Shown here piece after piece: positions 1 through 12,788 of a DNA stretch of 34,932 nt. The DNA comes from Acidobacteriota bacterium. GTDB taxonomy: Bacteria > Actinomycetota > Acidimicrobiia > Acidimicrobiales > UBA8190. The stretch covers positions 1-34,932 of the forward strand of contig JAGWNV010000002.1 of NCBI GenBank assembly GCA_028872975.1. The letters run 5' to 3'. The first letter of the stretch is position 1. Each line of letters opens with the position of its first letter. A program made the position numbers and the translations under genes. Below the pieces are notes generated by a model. It was not told the DNA's origin, made no database searches, and saw only the letters and a list, made by a program, of their open reading frames with translations.

Positions 1-3141
<3,141 letters not shown>

Positions 3142-3147
3142 GCGGCC

Positions 3148-4764
<1,617 letters not shown>

Positions 4765-4771
4765 CCGGCGG

Positions 4772-4788
4772 CGCCGCCGAGGGCGGCG
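4772..4788. terminator. Possible weak hairpin between convergent genes
   Basis: A stem of seven base pairs (CGCCGCC / GGCGGCG around a 3-nt loop) lies in the 46-bp gap between gltD and the convergent DUF2510-like gene. There is no T-tract, so it is only a candidate bidirectional terminator. Confidence 0.3.
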
Positions 4789-4810
4789 ACCGGGGTCGGC
4801 CGGCCTCGGC

Positions 4811-5884
4811 TCAGGTGCCGAGCGAGGAGGCCGGGGTGGTGCCGGTGGGCACGGCCGGGGTCACCGGCTCGCCCCAGTGGGAGAACGCCACCGTGCTCGT
4901 GCCGCGCTGGCCCTGCAGGGTGCCGGTGATGTCGAGCTCGACGGGCAGGAAGGGCGCCGCCGCCTCGACGTAGAGGACCTGCTGGCCGACGGCCCCGCTG
5001 ACCGAGTCGCGGGGGAGGCCCCCGGTGATGCCGACGACCCGGACGCCGTCGAGGACCTCGGGGGCGCCGAGACGGAGCACCCCGGTCGGCGTGGCCTGGA
5101 GGAGGGCGGATCCGAGGGTCACCCCGGTGGCGATCTGGGAGTACCCGGGGTCGCTCGGGTGGAACACCACCCAGGTGCCGGCGGCCTTGGCGGCGGCCGG
5201 GCCCGGGACGCCGAGGGAGCTCTGGAGGAACCCGGCGTCGGCCTTCAGGTAGACGGCGCCGGGAGTGGCCACCACGGTGGCGTTGCCGACGCTGCCCCCG
5301 ATGGTCTGCTCGCCGACGTGGAGTGCCAGGTCCTCGGTGCCGGTCACCGACACGCTCCCCGCCGACTCGGTGGTGACGAGGTGGACGGAGCCGTCGGTGC
5401 GGGCCGCGGCGAGGCTGCGGTCGAGGACCGACAGGGCCGACGACCCGGCGGGGGGTGCGAGGGTGCCGGACGGGCTCGAAGCCGACCGGTGCCGGAGGAC
5501 GTAGTAGCCGGCGGCGGCGCCGGCCACCACGACGAGCACCACGAGCATGGCGACGAGCCGCCGGTGGCGCCGGCGTCCCGGCGCGGCGTCGGCGACGGGA
5601 GCGGTCTCGGCCACGACCTCGGCGGCGGGCACCTCGTCGGTGACGACGGGAGGCACCGACGCGGCGACGGGAGCGGCGGGGGGATCGCCGATGACCATGT
5701 GGGCCAGCGCCGGCGTGGGGACGGGCGGGGGCTCGTGGGGCTCCTCGCAGCGCTGCCAGCCGGCGCCGTCCCAGCGCATGTGGACGGTCCAGCGGGCGCC
5801 GTTCCAGTAGGTGATGTGCCGTGGGTCCCCGGGGTCGCGGTGCCAGCGGGGCGCGCCGACGTCGAGATCGGCGGTGACCGTCAC
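4811..5884 (-). CDS. DUF2510-like N-terminus, one TM helix and extracellular LppX/LprG-like domain
   Basis: Function unknown. Residues 14-33 carry the Trp-rich pattern WHRDPGDP, YWNGARWT, typical of the short DUF2510 motif found at the cytoplasmic end of many actinobacterial membrane proteins. A proline/alanine-rich linker follows. RRRHRR then leads into one hydrophobic helix at about residues 109-129, a signal-anchor with the N-terminus inside. The outside part, about 225 residues, has alternating beta-rich stretches (DGSVHLVTTESAG, GAVYLKADAGFL, GTWVVFHPSDPGY) that resemble the LppX/LprAFG lipid-carrier fold; no lipobox cysteine is seen, so this resemblance is inference. GTG at 5884 is the chosen start, with a GGACGG stretch about 6 nt before it. 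It ends facing gltD. The 128-bp upstream gap shows no clear -10 box. Confidence 0.75.
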   Translation of the reverse strand: MTVTADLDVGAPRWHRDPGDPRHITYWNGARWTVHMRWDGAGWQRCEEPHEPPPVPTPALAHMVIGDPPAAPVAASVPPVVTDEVPAAEVVAETAPVADAAPGRRRHRRLVAMLVVLVVVAGAAAGYYVLRHRSASSPSGTLAPPAGSSALSVLDRSLAAARTDGSVHLVTTESAGSVSVTGTEDLALHVGEQTIGGSVGNATVVATPGAVYLKADAGFLQSSLGVPGPAAAKAAGTWVVFHPSDPGYSQIATGVTLGSALLQATPTGVLRLGAPEVLDGVRVVGITGGLPRDSVSGAVGQQVLYVEAAAPFLPVELDITGTLQGQRGTSTVAFSHWGEPVTPAVPTGTTPASSLGT

Positions 5885-6012
5885 GGTCGCCGTCCGCGGT
5901 CGTCCAGGATCAGAGGTGCCGAAGGCTGCACATGGCGATCATCGGGAGACGGGCGGCCGTCCTGAACCCCAACGATCACCCAAAGCCCGTCCCCGGGGCC
6001 GGGCGGCGGGGC

Positions 6013-6978
6013 TCAGTAACCGGGGCCGTGGTCGAGGACCCGGCGGGGGGCGTCCACCATCATGGCCCTGACCTGGTCGTCGGTGACGCCCTGGTCGGCC
6101 AGGGCCGGCAGGACGTCCCTGCTGATGTGCAGGTAGTGCCAGTCGGCGGCCACGGACTGGAGCAGCTCGGGCTCGTACCAGTCGAAGTGGCAGTTGGCGT
6201 CGTGGGAGAGGACCATCCGGTCGGCCCGGCCCATGGCGCAGAGTGTGGCCACCGTGGCCACCCGCTCGGCCGTGGGGCCGATCCCGAAGCGGTCCATGCC
6301 CAGCACCGAACCGGCGTCCATGAGCGTGGTCAGGTAGTCGATGTCGGTGCTGTCCCCGCTGTGGCCGATGACGACCCGCGACAGGTCGACGCCCTCCTCG
6401 CCGAAGACCCGTTGCTGGTCGAGCCCCCGCTTGGTGGCGGCGTGGGTGTGGGTCGAGATGGGCAGGCCGGTGGCCCGGTGCACCCGGGCCACGGCCCGGA
6501 GGATGCGCTCGACGGCCGGGGTGAGCCCGGGCTCGTCGGTGCAGCACTTCAAGATCCCGGGCCGCACACCGGTGCCGGCGATGCCCTCCTCGACGTCGTG
6601 GAGGAAGAACTCGTCGAGGGCGTCCACCCCGCTCTTGCGGAGCCCGGCCGCCCGGCCGTCGAAGTAGTGGGGGAGGACCTCGTAGGTGTAGTAGCCGGTG
6701 GCCACGACGATGTGGACGGGGACCCGAGCGGCGACCTCCTGGACGAGTTCGACGTCGCGGCCGAGGCCGGGGACGGTGAGATCCACGATGGTGCCGATGC
6801 CGGCCTCGGCCAGCTCGTGGAGCCGCTCGACGGCGTTCTCGACGGCGGCCCTGGCGTCGAAGCCCGTGGGCCAGTTCCGCTCGAGCTCGAGCGACCTGAT
6901 GAAGACGTGCTCGTGCATGAGCGTCGGGCCGAGCGCCTCGGCGTCGACCGGCCCTCGCACCGTCTGGACCTGCCCCAC
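6013..6978 (-). CDS. Phosphotriesterase-family metal-dependent hydrolase (PTE/lactonase-like)
   Basis: Amidohydrolase-superfamily enzyme of the phosphotriesterase group, whose members hydrolyse lactones, phosphotriesters or related esters in a binuclear metal centre. The full ligand set is visible: H22 and H24 (HEH), K144 (GILK, the lysine that is carbamylated), H177 or H179 (STHTHA), H206 (IGHSGD) and D260 (LSHD). Length 321 matches the family. Start GTG at 6978 is supported by a strong GGGGAGG at 6983-6989, 4 nt upstream, so this gene has a normal leader, unlike several neighbours. It lies 49 bp downstream of the PPOX-type gene on the same strand, separated by a perfect 7-bp hairpin. The true substrate cannot be told from sequence; lactonase is the commonest outcome for such actinobacterial homologues. 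Confidence 0.93.
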   Translation of the reverse strand: MGQVQTVRGPVDAEALGPTLMHEHVFIRSLELERNWPTGFDARAAVENAVERLHELAEAGIGTIVDLTVPGLGRDVELVQEVAARVPVHIVVATGYYTYEVLPHYFDGRAAGLRKSGVDALDEFFLHDVEEGIAGTGVRPGILKCCTDEPGLTPAVERILRAVARVHRATGLPISTHTHAATKRGLDQQRVFGEEGVDLSRVVIGHSGDSTDIDYLTTLMDAGSVLGMDRFGIGPTAERVATVATLCAMGRADRMVLSHDANCHFDWYEPELLQSVAADWHYLHISRDVLPALADQGVTDDQVRAMMVDAPRRVLDHGPGY

Positions 6979-6995
6979 GTCGCCTCCCCTTGTGC

Positions 6996-7014
6996 CCGCC
7001 GGCCCTACCGGCGG
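6996..7014. terminator. Perfect 7-bp inverted repeat between the PPOX-type and PTE-like genes
   Basis: CCGCCGG and CCGGCGG flank a 5-nt loop in the 49-bp gap. Without a T-tract it may be a weak terminator, an attenuator or an mRNA end-protecting hairpin. Confidence 0.35.
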
Positions 7015-7027
7015 TGCGGTGGTCGGA

Positions 7028-7438
7028 TCAGCCGGCCCGGTCGGGCCCGGCGCGCTCCACGGTCATCTGCAGGATCACCCGCCGGTCGCGTGCCATGGCG
7101 GCCCGGTAGTCGTCCCAGTCGGGATGCTCGCCCGCCACCGACCGGTAGTAGTCGACGAGGCCCTCCATGGCCTCGGGCAGCGACACCACCGCCACCGGGC
7201 CCTCCACCTGGACCCAGGGCTCGCCGAAGAACGAGTCGCCGAAGACGCAGATCGAGGCGAAGGGCCGGCGTCGGAGGTTCGCCACCTTCATGGCCGTCTC
7301 CCGCGAGCTCACCACCACCCTGTCGCCGAGGACCGCGGCGCTCACCGGGGACAGCTGCGGCCGCCCGTCGGACCGCGTGGTGGCCATGACGGCGTGGTGC
7401 TGGCGGCGCACGACCTCGAGGGCATCGGAGATCTCCAT
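7028..7438 (-). CDS. PPOX-class split-barrel protein (F420- or FMN-binding oxidoreductase-like)
   Basis: Small single-domain protein of the pyridoxamine 5'-phosphate oxidase-like split-barrel family, 136 residues. Visible family features are a first strand HHAVMATTRSDGRPQLSPV, the middle strand RVVVSSRETAMKVANLRR, and the strand WVQVEGPVAVV followed by a helical C-terminus (YYRSVAGEHPDWDDY). Such actinobacterial proteins are usually F420- or FMN-binding; the fbiC gene in this same window shows that F420 is made, which favours F420. The start is ATG at 7438. The frame extends upstream to 7567, but that part would overlap the divergent acyl-CoA synthetase and lacks family similarity. A TAGCCT box at 7447-7452 lies 8 nt before this ATG and supports the choice, with a leaderless or nearly leaderless mRNA. 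Confidence 0.85.
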   Translation of the reverse strand: MEISDALEVVRRQHHAVMATTRSDGRPQLSPVSAAVLGDRVVVSSRETAMKVANLRRRPFASICVFGDSFFGEPWVQVEGPVAVVSLPEAMEGLVDYYRSVAGEHPDWDDYRAAMARDRRVILQMTVERAGPDRAG

Positions 7439-7446
7439 CCCGGCGC

Positions 7447-7452
7447 AGGCTA
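7447..7452 (-). promoter_or_regulatory. Candidate -10 box TAGCCT for the PPOX-type gene
   Basis: TAnnnT hexamer 8 nt upstream of ATG 7438, consistent with a leaderless or 1 to 2 nt leader transcript. No clear -35 is seen. Confidence 0.45.
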
Positions 7453-7510
7453 CCGCCGCCCCGGCGGAGCCCGCCGACGGCCGGCCCCGGTCGCCGCGCA
7501 GGGCTGCCGG

Positions 7511-7516
7511 TAGGCT
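7511..7516 (+). promoter_or_regulatory. Candidate -10 box TAGGCT for the acyl-CoA synthetase gene
   Basis: TAnnnT hexamer separated by exactly 7 nt from ATG 7524, the same geometry seen before fbiC, tkt and others. It predicts transcription starting at the A of the start codon. Confidence 0.55.
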
Positions 7517-7523
7517 TCGGCCG

Positions 7524-9158
7524 ATGCGAAGCACCATGCAAGACGGGCCGCTCCTGGTGAGTGGCATCCTCCGCCACGGCCAGCGCGTCTACGGCGACAG
7601 CCTGGTCGTGAGCGCCACGCCGGAGGGCTTCCGGCAGGCCACCTTCGGCGACGTGGCGGCCAGGGCCGAGCAGCTGGCCAAGGCCCTGGCCCGCCTGGGC
7701 GTGGGAGAGGGCGACCGCGTGGGGACCTTCATGTGGAACGACCAGGAGCACCTCGAGGCCTACCTGGGCGTCCCCTCCATGGGCGCGGTGCTCCACACCC
7801 TCAACATCCGGCTCTTCCCCGACCAGCTCGCCTACGTCGTGAACCACGCCGAGGACAAGGTCGTGGTCGTCGACAGCTCGCTGGCCCCCCTCTTGGCCCG
7901 GGTGCGAGGGGACCTGAAGACCGTCGAGCACGTGGTGGTGGTGGGCGGTCCCGTCGATGGCCTGGGCGAGACGCTCGCCTACGAGGACCTCCTCGCCGCC
8001 GAGGAGCCGGGGATGTCGTGGCCAGCCCTCGACGAACGGTCGGCGGCGGCCATGTGCTACACGAGCGGCACGACCGGCGACCCGAAGGGGGTCGTCTACT
8101 CGCACCGGTCGACCTATCTCCACTCCATGGCCGGCACGAGCGCCAACGGCATCGGCGCCGCCGAGGGCGATCGGGTGCTCGTCATCGTGCCGATGTTCCA
8201 CGCCAACGCCTGGGGCATGCCCTACACCGCCTTCATGGCCGGCACCGACCTCGTGATGCCCGAGCGGTTCCTCCAGGCCGAGCCCCTGGCGAAGATGTTC
8301 GCCGAGCTGCGCCCCACGCTGTCGCTCGGGGTCCCCACCATCTGGAACGACCTCCTCCGGTACTCGCAGTCCCACCCCGTCGACCTGTCCTCGGTCCGGC
8401 TCCTCACCGCCGGCGGCTCGGCGGTGCCCCGGTCGCTCATCGAGGCCTACCGGGACCGGTTCGGCGTGGAGATGATGCAGGGTTGGGGGATGACCGAGAC
8501 GAGCCCGGTGTGCGCCGTGGCCAAGCCGCCCAAGGGGACGCCGGCCGAGGAGGAGATGGACTGGCGGGTGAAGGCGGGCCGGGTCGTGGCCGGGGTGGAG
8601 GTCCGCGTCGTCGACGAGGCCGGCGACGAGCTGCCCGCCGACGGGGAGGCCCTCGGGGAGTTCGAGGTGCGCGGCCCGTGGATCACCGGCGCCTACTACG
8701 GCGACGCCTCCGCCGACCGGTTCCACGACGGCTGGCTCCGCACCGGCGACGTGGGGACGCTCGACGCCAAGGGGTTCATGGTCATCTCCGACCGGTCCAA
8801 GGACGTCATCAAGTCCGGTGGCGAGTGGATCTCCTCGGTCGAGCTCGAGAACGAGGTCATGGCCCACCCCCAGGTGTTCGAGGCCGCCGTCGTGGGCGTC
8901 CCCGACGACCGGTGGGCCGAGCGGCCGCTCGTGGTGGTGGTGCCCGCCGAAGGGCCCCGGCCGGACCCCTCGGAGCTCGTCGCCTTCCTCGCCCCCCGGG
9001 TGGCCCGGTGGTGGCTGCCCGAGCGCTGGGCCTTCGCCGACGAGCTGCCCAAGACCTCGGTCGGCAAGTTCGACAAGAAGGCCCTGCGGGCCAAGCTCGG
9101 CGAAGGGGCCCTCGAGGTCGTCACCGTCGCCCCGCCTGGGCAGGGCGAAGGCGTCTAG
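7524..9158 (+). CDS. Long/medium-chain fatty acyl-CoA synthetase (FadD-type, AMP-forming)
   Basis: ANL-superfamily adenylating enzyme that activates a fatty acid with ATP and then forms the CoA thioester. Residues from 179 give the P-loop motif YTSGTTGDPKGV. Then come MFHANAWGMPY, GWGMTETSP, the hinge region RTGDVGTLD with DRSKDVIKSGGEWIS, and the C-terminal catalytic lysine motif KTSVGKFDKK. Length 544 fits the family. The frame opens further upstream at 7167, but ATG 7524 gives the family-typical beginning (MRSTMQDGPL). A TAGGCT box sits 7 nt before it, so this start is preferred; ATG 7536 is the alternative. It diverges from the PPOX-type gene, and a small helical-protein gene follows after 6 nt. 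Chain length specificity cannot be read from the sequence. Confidence 0.95.
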   Translation: MRSTMQDGPLLVSGILRHGQRVYGDSLVVSATPEGFRQATFGDVAARAEQLAKALARLGVGEGDRVGTFMWNDQEHLEAYLGVPSMGAVLHTLNIRLFPDQLAYVVNHAEDKVVVVDSSLAPLLARVRGDLKTVEHVVVVGGPVDGLGETLAYEDLLAAEEPGMSWPALDERSAAAMCYTSGTTGDPKGVVYSHRSTYLHSMAGTSANGIGAAEGDRVLVIVPMFHANAWGMPYTAFMAGTDLVMPERFLQAEPLAKMFAELRPTLSLGVPTIWNDLLRYSQSHPVDLSSVRLLTAGGSAVPRSLIEAYRDRFGVEMMQGWGMTETSPVCAVAKPPKGTPAEEEMDWRVKAGRVVAGVEVRVVDEAGDELPADGEALGEFEVRGPWITGAYYGDASADRFHDGWLRTGDVGTLDAKGFMVISDRSKDVIKSGGEWISSVELENEVMAHPQVFEAAVVGVPDDRWAERPLVVVVPAEGPRPDPSELVAFLAPRVARWWLPERWAFADELPKTSVGKFDKKALRAKLGEGALEVVTVAPPGQGEGV

Positions 9159-9164
9159 CCCGGG

Positions 9165-9377
9165 ATGGGCAGCGAGGAGATCGCCGAGCGGCTCTCGGCC
9201 ATCGCCGAGGACCTGGCCGACCTGGCCCTCGACCGGCTCCGCCAGGCCTCCGAGGAGCTGGGCGCGAGCGGCCGGCCCGATCCCGCCCTCCTGGCCGAGG
9301 AGCGGCGGCTCACCCGGGCCCGGCGGGCCGTCGAGAAGGCGGTGACGGTGCTGCAGGAGGGCGCGGGTCGGAGTTGA
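9165..9377 (+). CDS. Small helical protein of unknown function downstream of the acyl-CoA synthetase
   Basis: A 70-residue, strongly helical protein. It is acidic in its first half (EEIAERLSAIAEDLADLALDRL) and basic in its second (EERRLTRARRAVEKAVTVL), a pattern that could form a two-helix hairpin or coiled coil. No Cys, no TM segment and no recognised domain. It starts at ATG 9165, 6 nt after the synthetase stop, so it is almost certainly on the same mRNA. Its last 68 bp overlap the 3' end of the LOG-family gene on the opposite strand. Codon use with G/C third positions looks coding. Function is not known; a partner or assembly role for the synthetase is speculation from position only. Confidence 0.6.
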   Translation: MGSEEIAERLSAIAEDLADLALDRLRQASEELGASGRPDPALLAEERRLTRARRAVEKAVTVLQEGAGRS

Positions 9378-10443
9378 GGGCGTCGATGAGCTGACGGAGC
9401 CGCCCGTAGTGGAAGCGGTCGAACCGCAGCGCCAGGCGGGGCAGGTCGAGATGGTCGTGGCCGGCCCGTTCGGGGGCCAGGGGCTTGGTGGGACGGATCG
9501 TCCCCCCGGTGAGGATGTCGGCGAACCGGTGGTTCAGGTCCTGGAGCCGGGAACGGCTCGGCAGGCTGCGGAGCCGGACGACGAGGAGGTCGCCCACCCA
9601 CCGGCACGAGTGGTAGTTGCGGTAGAAGCCGAGCAGCTCCCCGGCGGCCTCCTCGATGTCGGCGGTGACCTTGTAGAGGGCGTGGTCCTCGTCGGAGACG
9701 AGGCCGCGCGCCGTCACCTGCTCGTCGACGAAGCCCCGCCAGCCTGCCCAGTAGTCGCCGCCGGGCACGTCGAGGAGCACCAGGGGGGCGGGCTGCGCCT
9801 TGCCGGTCTGGAGCAAGGTGAGCAGCTCGAAGGCCTCGTCGAGGGTGCCGAAGCCGCCGGGGAGCACGGCGTAGGCGTCGGACTCCTTGATGAGCATGAG
9901 CTTGCGGGTGAAGAAGTACCGCATCTCCACGAGCTTGGGGTCCTGGGCGATGAAGGGGTTGGCCCCCTGCTCGTGGGGCAGCCGGATGTTGACCCCGAGG
10001 GACCGCTCCCGGCCCGCCCCCTCCATGGCTGCCTCCATGATCCCCGGCCCGGCGCCGGTCACCACCATCCACCCCGCCGCCGCCATCCGGGCCGCCAGCC
10101 GCCGGGCCTGGAGGTAGAGGGGGTCCTCGGGCAGGGTCCGGGCCGACCCGAAGAAGGTGACCTTCATGCCGTGGCGATAGGGGCGGAAGACGCGGAAGGC
10201 CTCGGCCATCTCGGCCAGGGCGGCGGAGGCGAGCTTCAAGTCGAGGGCGTCGGTGCCCTCGTCGGCGAGGTGGACGACGGTGCCGAGGATGGCCCGGTAG
10301 AGGTCGTGGCGCTCGGTGATGCCGAGGGCGTCGAGGAAGGCCTCGAGCAGCTCGGTGCGGCGGGGGTCGACGGCGTCGTCGGGGGTGACCGTCTCCACAC
10401 CGGCGTCGTCGGCGACGAGCGGCGGGACGGGCCCCTCGGTCAC
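9310..10443 (-). CDS. LOG-family protein (TIGR00730-type Rossmann fold), putative nucleoside-monophosphate phosphoribohydrolase
   Basis: The family signature PGGFGTLDE is present, preceded by TFFGSAR and TGAGPGIMEAAMEGA. LOG proteins cleave the base from nucleoside 5'-monophosphates, best known in cytokinin activation; in bacteria many are annotated only as Rossmann-fold proteins. At 377 residues it is larger than the minimal 190-residue type. It has about 75 extra residues before the core and about 100 after it, the latter ending in a Pro/Ser-rich tail. The start GTG 10443 lies 19 nt after the fbiC stop on the same strand, so the gene is probably cotranscribed with fbiC, although no good SD is seen in the C-rich spacer. 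Its 3' end overlaps the convergent small gene by 68 bp. Confidence 0.9.
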   Translation of the reverse strand: MTEGPVPPLVADDAGVETVTPDDAVDPRRTELLEAFLDALGITERHDLYRAILGTVVHLADEGTDALDLKLASAALAEMAEAFRVFRPYRHGMKVTFFGSARTLPEDPLYLQARRLAARMAAAGWMVVTGAGPGIMEAAMEGAGRERSLGVNIRLPHEQGANPFIAQDPKLVEMRYFFTRKLMLIKESDAYAVLPGGFGTLDEAFELLTLLQTGKAQPAPLVLLDVPGGDYWAGWRGFVDEQVTARGLVSDEDHALYKVTADIEEAAGELLGFYRNYHSCRWVGDLLVVRLRSLPSRSRLQDLNHRFADILTGGTIRPTKPLAPERAGHDHLDLPRLALRFDRFHYGRLRQLIDALNSDPRPPAAPSPPSRRPAGPG

Positions 10444-10462
10444 CGGGAGGGGGGCGGGGCGC

Positions 10463-12733
10463 TCAGCACGGCGCCGGCACCCGGCCGTAGAGGGTCGTGC
10501 GCTGCGCGAGAGGGCGCCCCAGCGGTGCCGTCACGGCCCGGAAGGCCTCCTCGTCCATCTCCTGGCCGTGGCTGGCGCCGGCGGCCCGGGAGATGTTCTC
10601 GTCCATGAGCGTCCCGCCCAGGTCGTTGGCGCCGGCCAGGAGTGCCTGGGCCACTCCCTCGGTGCCCATCTTCACCCAGCTCACCTGCACGTTGTCGACG
10701 AGACCGGTGTAGGCGATGCGGCCCACGGCGTGCATGAGCAGCGCCTCGCGGAAGGTGGGGCCGCGCCGGGACCGGTGCTGGAGGTAGATGGGCGCCGCCA
10801 TGTGGACGAAGGGGAGGGGCACGAATTCGGTGAACCCGCCGGTCTCCTTCTGGAGGTCCCGGGTGCACACGAGGTGCCGCGCCCATGACCTCGGCCGTTC
10901 GATGGAGCCGAACATGATGGTGATGTTCGACCGCAGGCCCACGCCGTGGGCGGTCCGATGCGCCTCGAGCCACTCCTCGGTGTCGATCTTGTCCGGGCAC
11001 AGCACGGCGCGGACCTCGTCGTCGAGGATCTCGGCGGCCGTCCCCGGCAGGGTGGCGAGCCCGGCCTCCTTCAGGGTGCGGAGGTACTCGCCCAGGGGCA
11101 CCCCGAGCCGGCGGGCGCCTTCGGTCACCTCGAGGGCGGTGAACCCGTGGATGTGGATCCGATCCGACGCCGCCCGGACGGCCCCGATCACCTCGAGGTA
11201 GTAGTTCCCGTCGAAGGAGGGATGGATCCCGCCCTGGAGGCAGACCTCGGTGGCCCCGGCCTCCTCCGCCTCCTTCACCCGCTCGGTGATGTCGCCCAGC
11301 TCGAGGAGGTAGGGCGCCCCCCGCAGGTTGAGCGACAGGGGCCCCTTCGAGAAGGCGCAGAAGCGGCACTTGAAGGTGCAGACGTTGGTGTAGTTGATGT
11401 TCCGGTTGGCGACGAAGGTGACGACGTCGCCCACGGCGCGCCGGCGCAGGTCGTCGGCGAGGGCGCAGACGTCTCGCACCTCGGGGCCACGGGCGCCGAA
11501 GAGGACGGTGAGCTCCTCCTCCCCGGGTTCCTGGCCGAGCGCCACGCCGTCGAGGACCTCGCCGACGGCACCTCCGGTGCCCGACCGCCGCCCCGGCGGT
11601 GGCGCCAGGAGCCCCGGGGGTTCGGTGGTCCCCCCCGCGCACCAGGGGTGGTCCCGGGCCAGGCCCTCGGCGTCGGCCCGGTCGAGGACACTGAAGCGCA
11701 TGTCGGGATGGAGCCACCGGTCGGGCTCGGCGGCGAACTCGGGATAGATGGTGAGGCGCGGGGCCAGGCAGTAGCCGGCCGCCTCGGTGGCCTCGGTGAG
11801 CACCGCCAGCGCCGGCCAGGCCCGCTCGGGGTTCACGTGGTCGGCGGTCACGGGCGAGACGCCCCCCCAGTCGTCGATCCCGGACCCGGCCAGGGCCACG
11901 AGGTCGTCGGCCAGGTTGGGCGGCGCCTGGAGGTGGACCTCGGGCGGGAGGACGAGGCGGGCCACGGCGATCGTCCACCACAGCTCCTCCTCGGCGCAGG
12001 CGGGCTCGCCGGCCATGGCCGTGCCCGGCTTGGGGAGGAAGTTCTGGACGATCACCTCCTGGACGTGCCCGAAGCGCCGGTGGGCGGCGGCGATGGCCGA
12101 GAGCGTCCGGATCCGGTCGGGGCGGCTGTCGCCGATGCCGACGAGGAGACCGGTGGTGAACGGCACGCCCCGGGCCCCGGCGGCCTCGAGGGTGGCCAGG
12201 CGGCGGGCCGGGGTCTTGTCCGGGGCGAGCCGGTGACAGGCCAGGGTGTCGTCGAGCGACTCGAGCATCATCCCCTGACTGGCCGTGACGGCCCGCAGTC
12301 GGGCCAGCTCGTCGCCGCCGAGGGCGCCGGCGTTGGCGTGGGGGAGGAGCCCCGTGCGGTCCCGGACCAGCCCGCACATCTCGGCCAGGTAGGAGATCGT
12401 GGAGTCGTGCCCGCGCTCGGCCAGCCAGGCGCGGGCGACCGGGTAGCGGTCCTCGGGGGCCTCCCCGAGGGTGAACAGCGCCTCGTGGCAGCCCGCCTCG
12501 GCCCCTGCCTCGGCAATGGCGAGGACCTCCTCGGGGGAGAGGTAGGGCGCCTGCAGCCGGGCCGGAGGCTGGGCGAAGGTGCAGTAGCCGCACCGGTCCC
12601 GACAGAGCTGGGTGAGGGGGATGAAGACCTTCGGCGAATAGGTCATCCGCGTGCCGTGCACCGACGTCCGGCGGGCCCGGGCCTCGGTGCGGAGCTCGGC
12701 CAGCGGGACGCCGAGCAGCTCCCGGGGGTCCAC
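10463..12733 (-). CDS. fbiC: F0 synthase FbiC, fused CofG-CofH radical SAM protein of coenzyme F420 synthesis
   Basis: Makes 7,8-didemethyl-8-hydroxy-5-deazariboflavin (F0), the chromophore of F420, from tyrosine and a ribityl-diaminouracil. Two radical SAM halves are visible. CofG-like carries C44-x3-C48-x2-C51 (CRDRCGYC). CofH-like carries C452-x3-C456-x2-C459 (CTFKCRFC), followed by QGGIHP and FHIHGFT-like motifs (HIHGFTALE). With 756 residues it is shorter than the mycobacterial protein of about 850. The open frame runs up to 13366, but that part is antisense to the diguanylate cyclase reading frame. GTG 12733 is preferred over GTG 12742, because TACAGT at 12741-12746 is a -10 box overlapping the upstream codon and lies exactly 7 nt before 12733. 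The LOG-family gene follows in the same direction. Confidence 0.96.
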   Translation of the reverse strand: MDPRELLGVPLAELRTEARARRTSVHGTRMTYSPKVFIPLTQLCRDRCGYCTFAQPPARLQAPYLSPEEVLAIAEAGAEAGCHEALFTLGEAPEDRYPVARAWLAERGHDSTISYLAEMCGLVRDRTGLLPHANAGALGGDELARLRAVTASQGMMLESLDDTLACHRLAPDKTPARRLATLEAAGARGVPFTTGLLVGIGDSRPDRIRTLSAIAAAHRRFGHVQEVIVQNFLPKPGTAMAGEPACAEEELWWTIAVARLVLPPEVHLQAPPNLADDLVALAGSGIDDWGGVSPVTADHVNPERAWPALAVLTEATEAAGYCLAPRLTIYPEFAAEPDRWLHPDMRFSVLDRADAEGLARDHPWCAGGTTEPPGLLAPPPGRRSGTGGAVGEVLDGVALGQEPGEEELTVLFGARGPEVRDVCALADDLRRRAVGDVVTFVANRNINYTNVCTFKCRFCAFSKGPLSLNLRGAPYLLELGDITERVKEAEEAGATEVCLQGGIHPSFDGNYYLEVIGAVRAASDRIHIHGFTALEVTEGARRLGVPLGEYLRTLKEAGLATLPGTAAEILDDEVRAVLCPDKIDTEEWLEAHRTAHGVGLRSNITIMFGSIERPRSWARHLVCTRDLQKETGGFTEFVPLPFVHMAAPIYLQHRSRRGPTFREALLMHAVGRIAYTGLVDNVQVSWVKMGTEGVAQALLAGANDLGGTLMDENISRAAGASHGQEMDEEAFRAVTAPLGRPLAQRTTLYGRVPAPC

Positions 12734-12740
12734 GGCGCTC

Positions 12741-12746
12741 ACTGTA
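12741..12746 (-). promoter_or_regulatory. Candidate -10 box TACAGT for fbiC
   Basis: TAnnnT hexamer 7 nt before GTG 12733. It overlaps the alternative upstream GTG 12742, which would then not be in the mRNA, so it decides the start. Confidence 0.5.
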
Positions 12747-12788
12747 CCGGGGCCCGCCTGCGCCACCGCCGGTGCCTCGGCGCCACGC

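Noticed and set aside
7005..8867. Long minus-strand frame opposite the acyl-CoA synthetase
   Set aside because: Low-complexity Gly/His/Val/Asp composition typical of antisense shadow; all family motifs are on the + strand.
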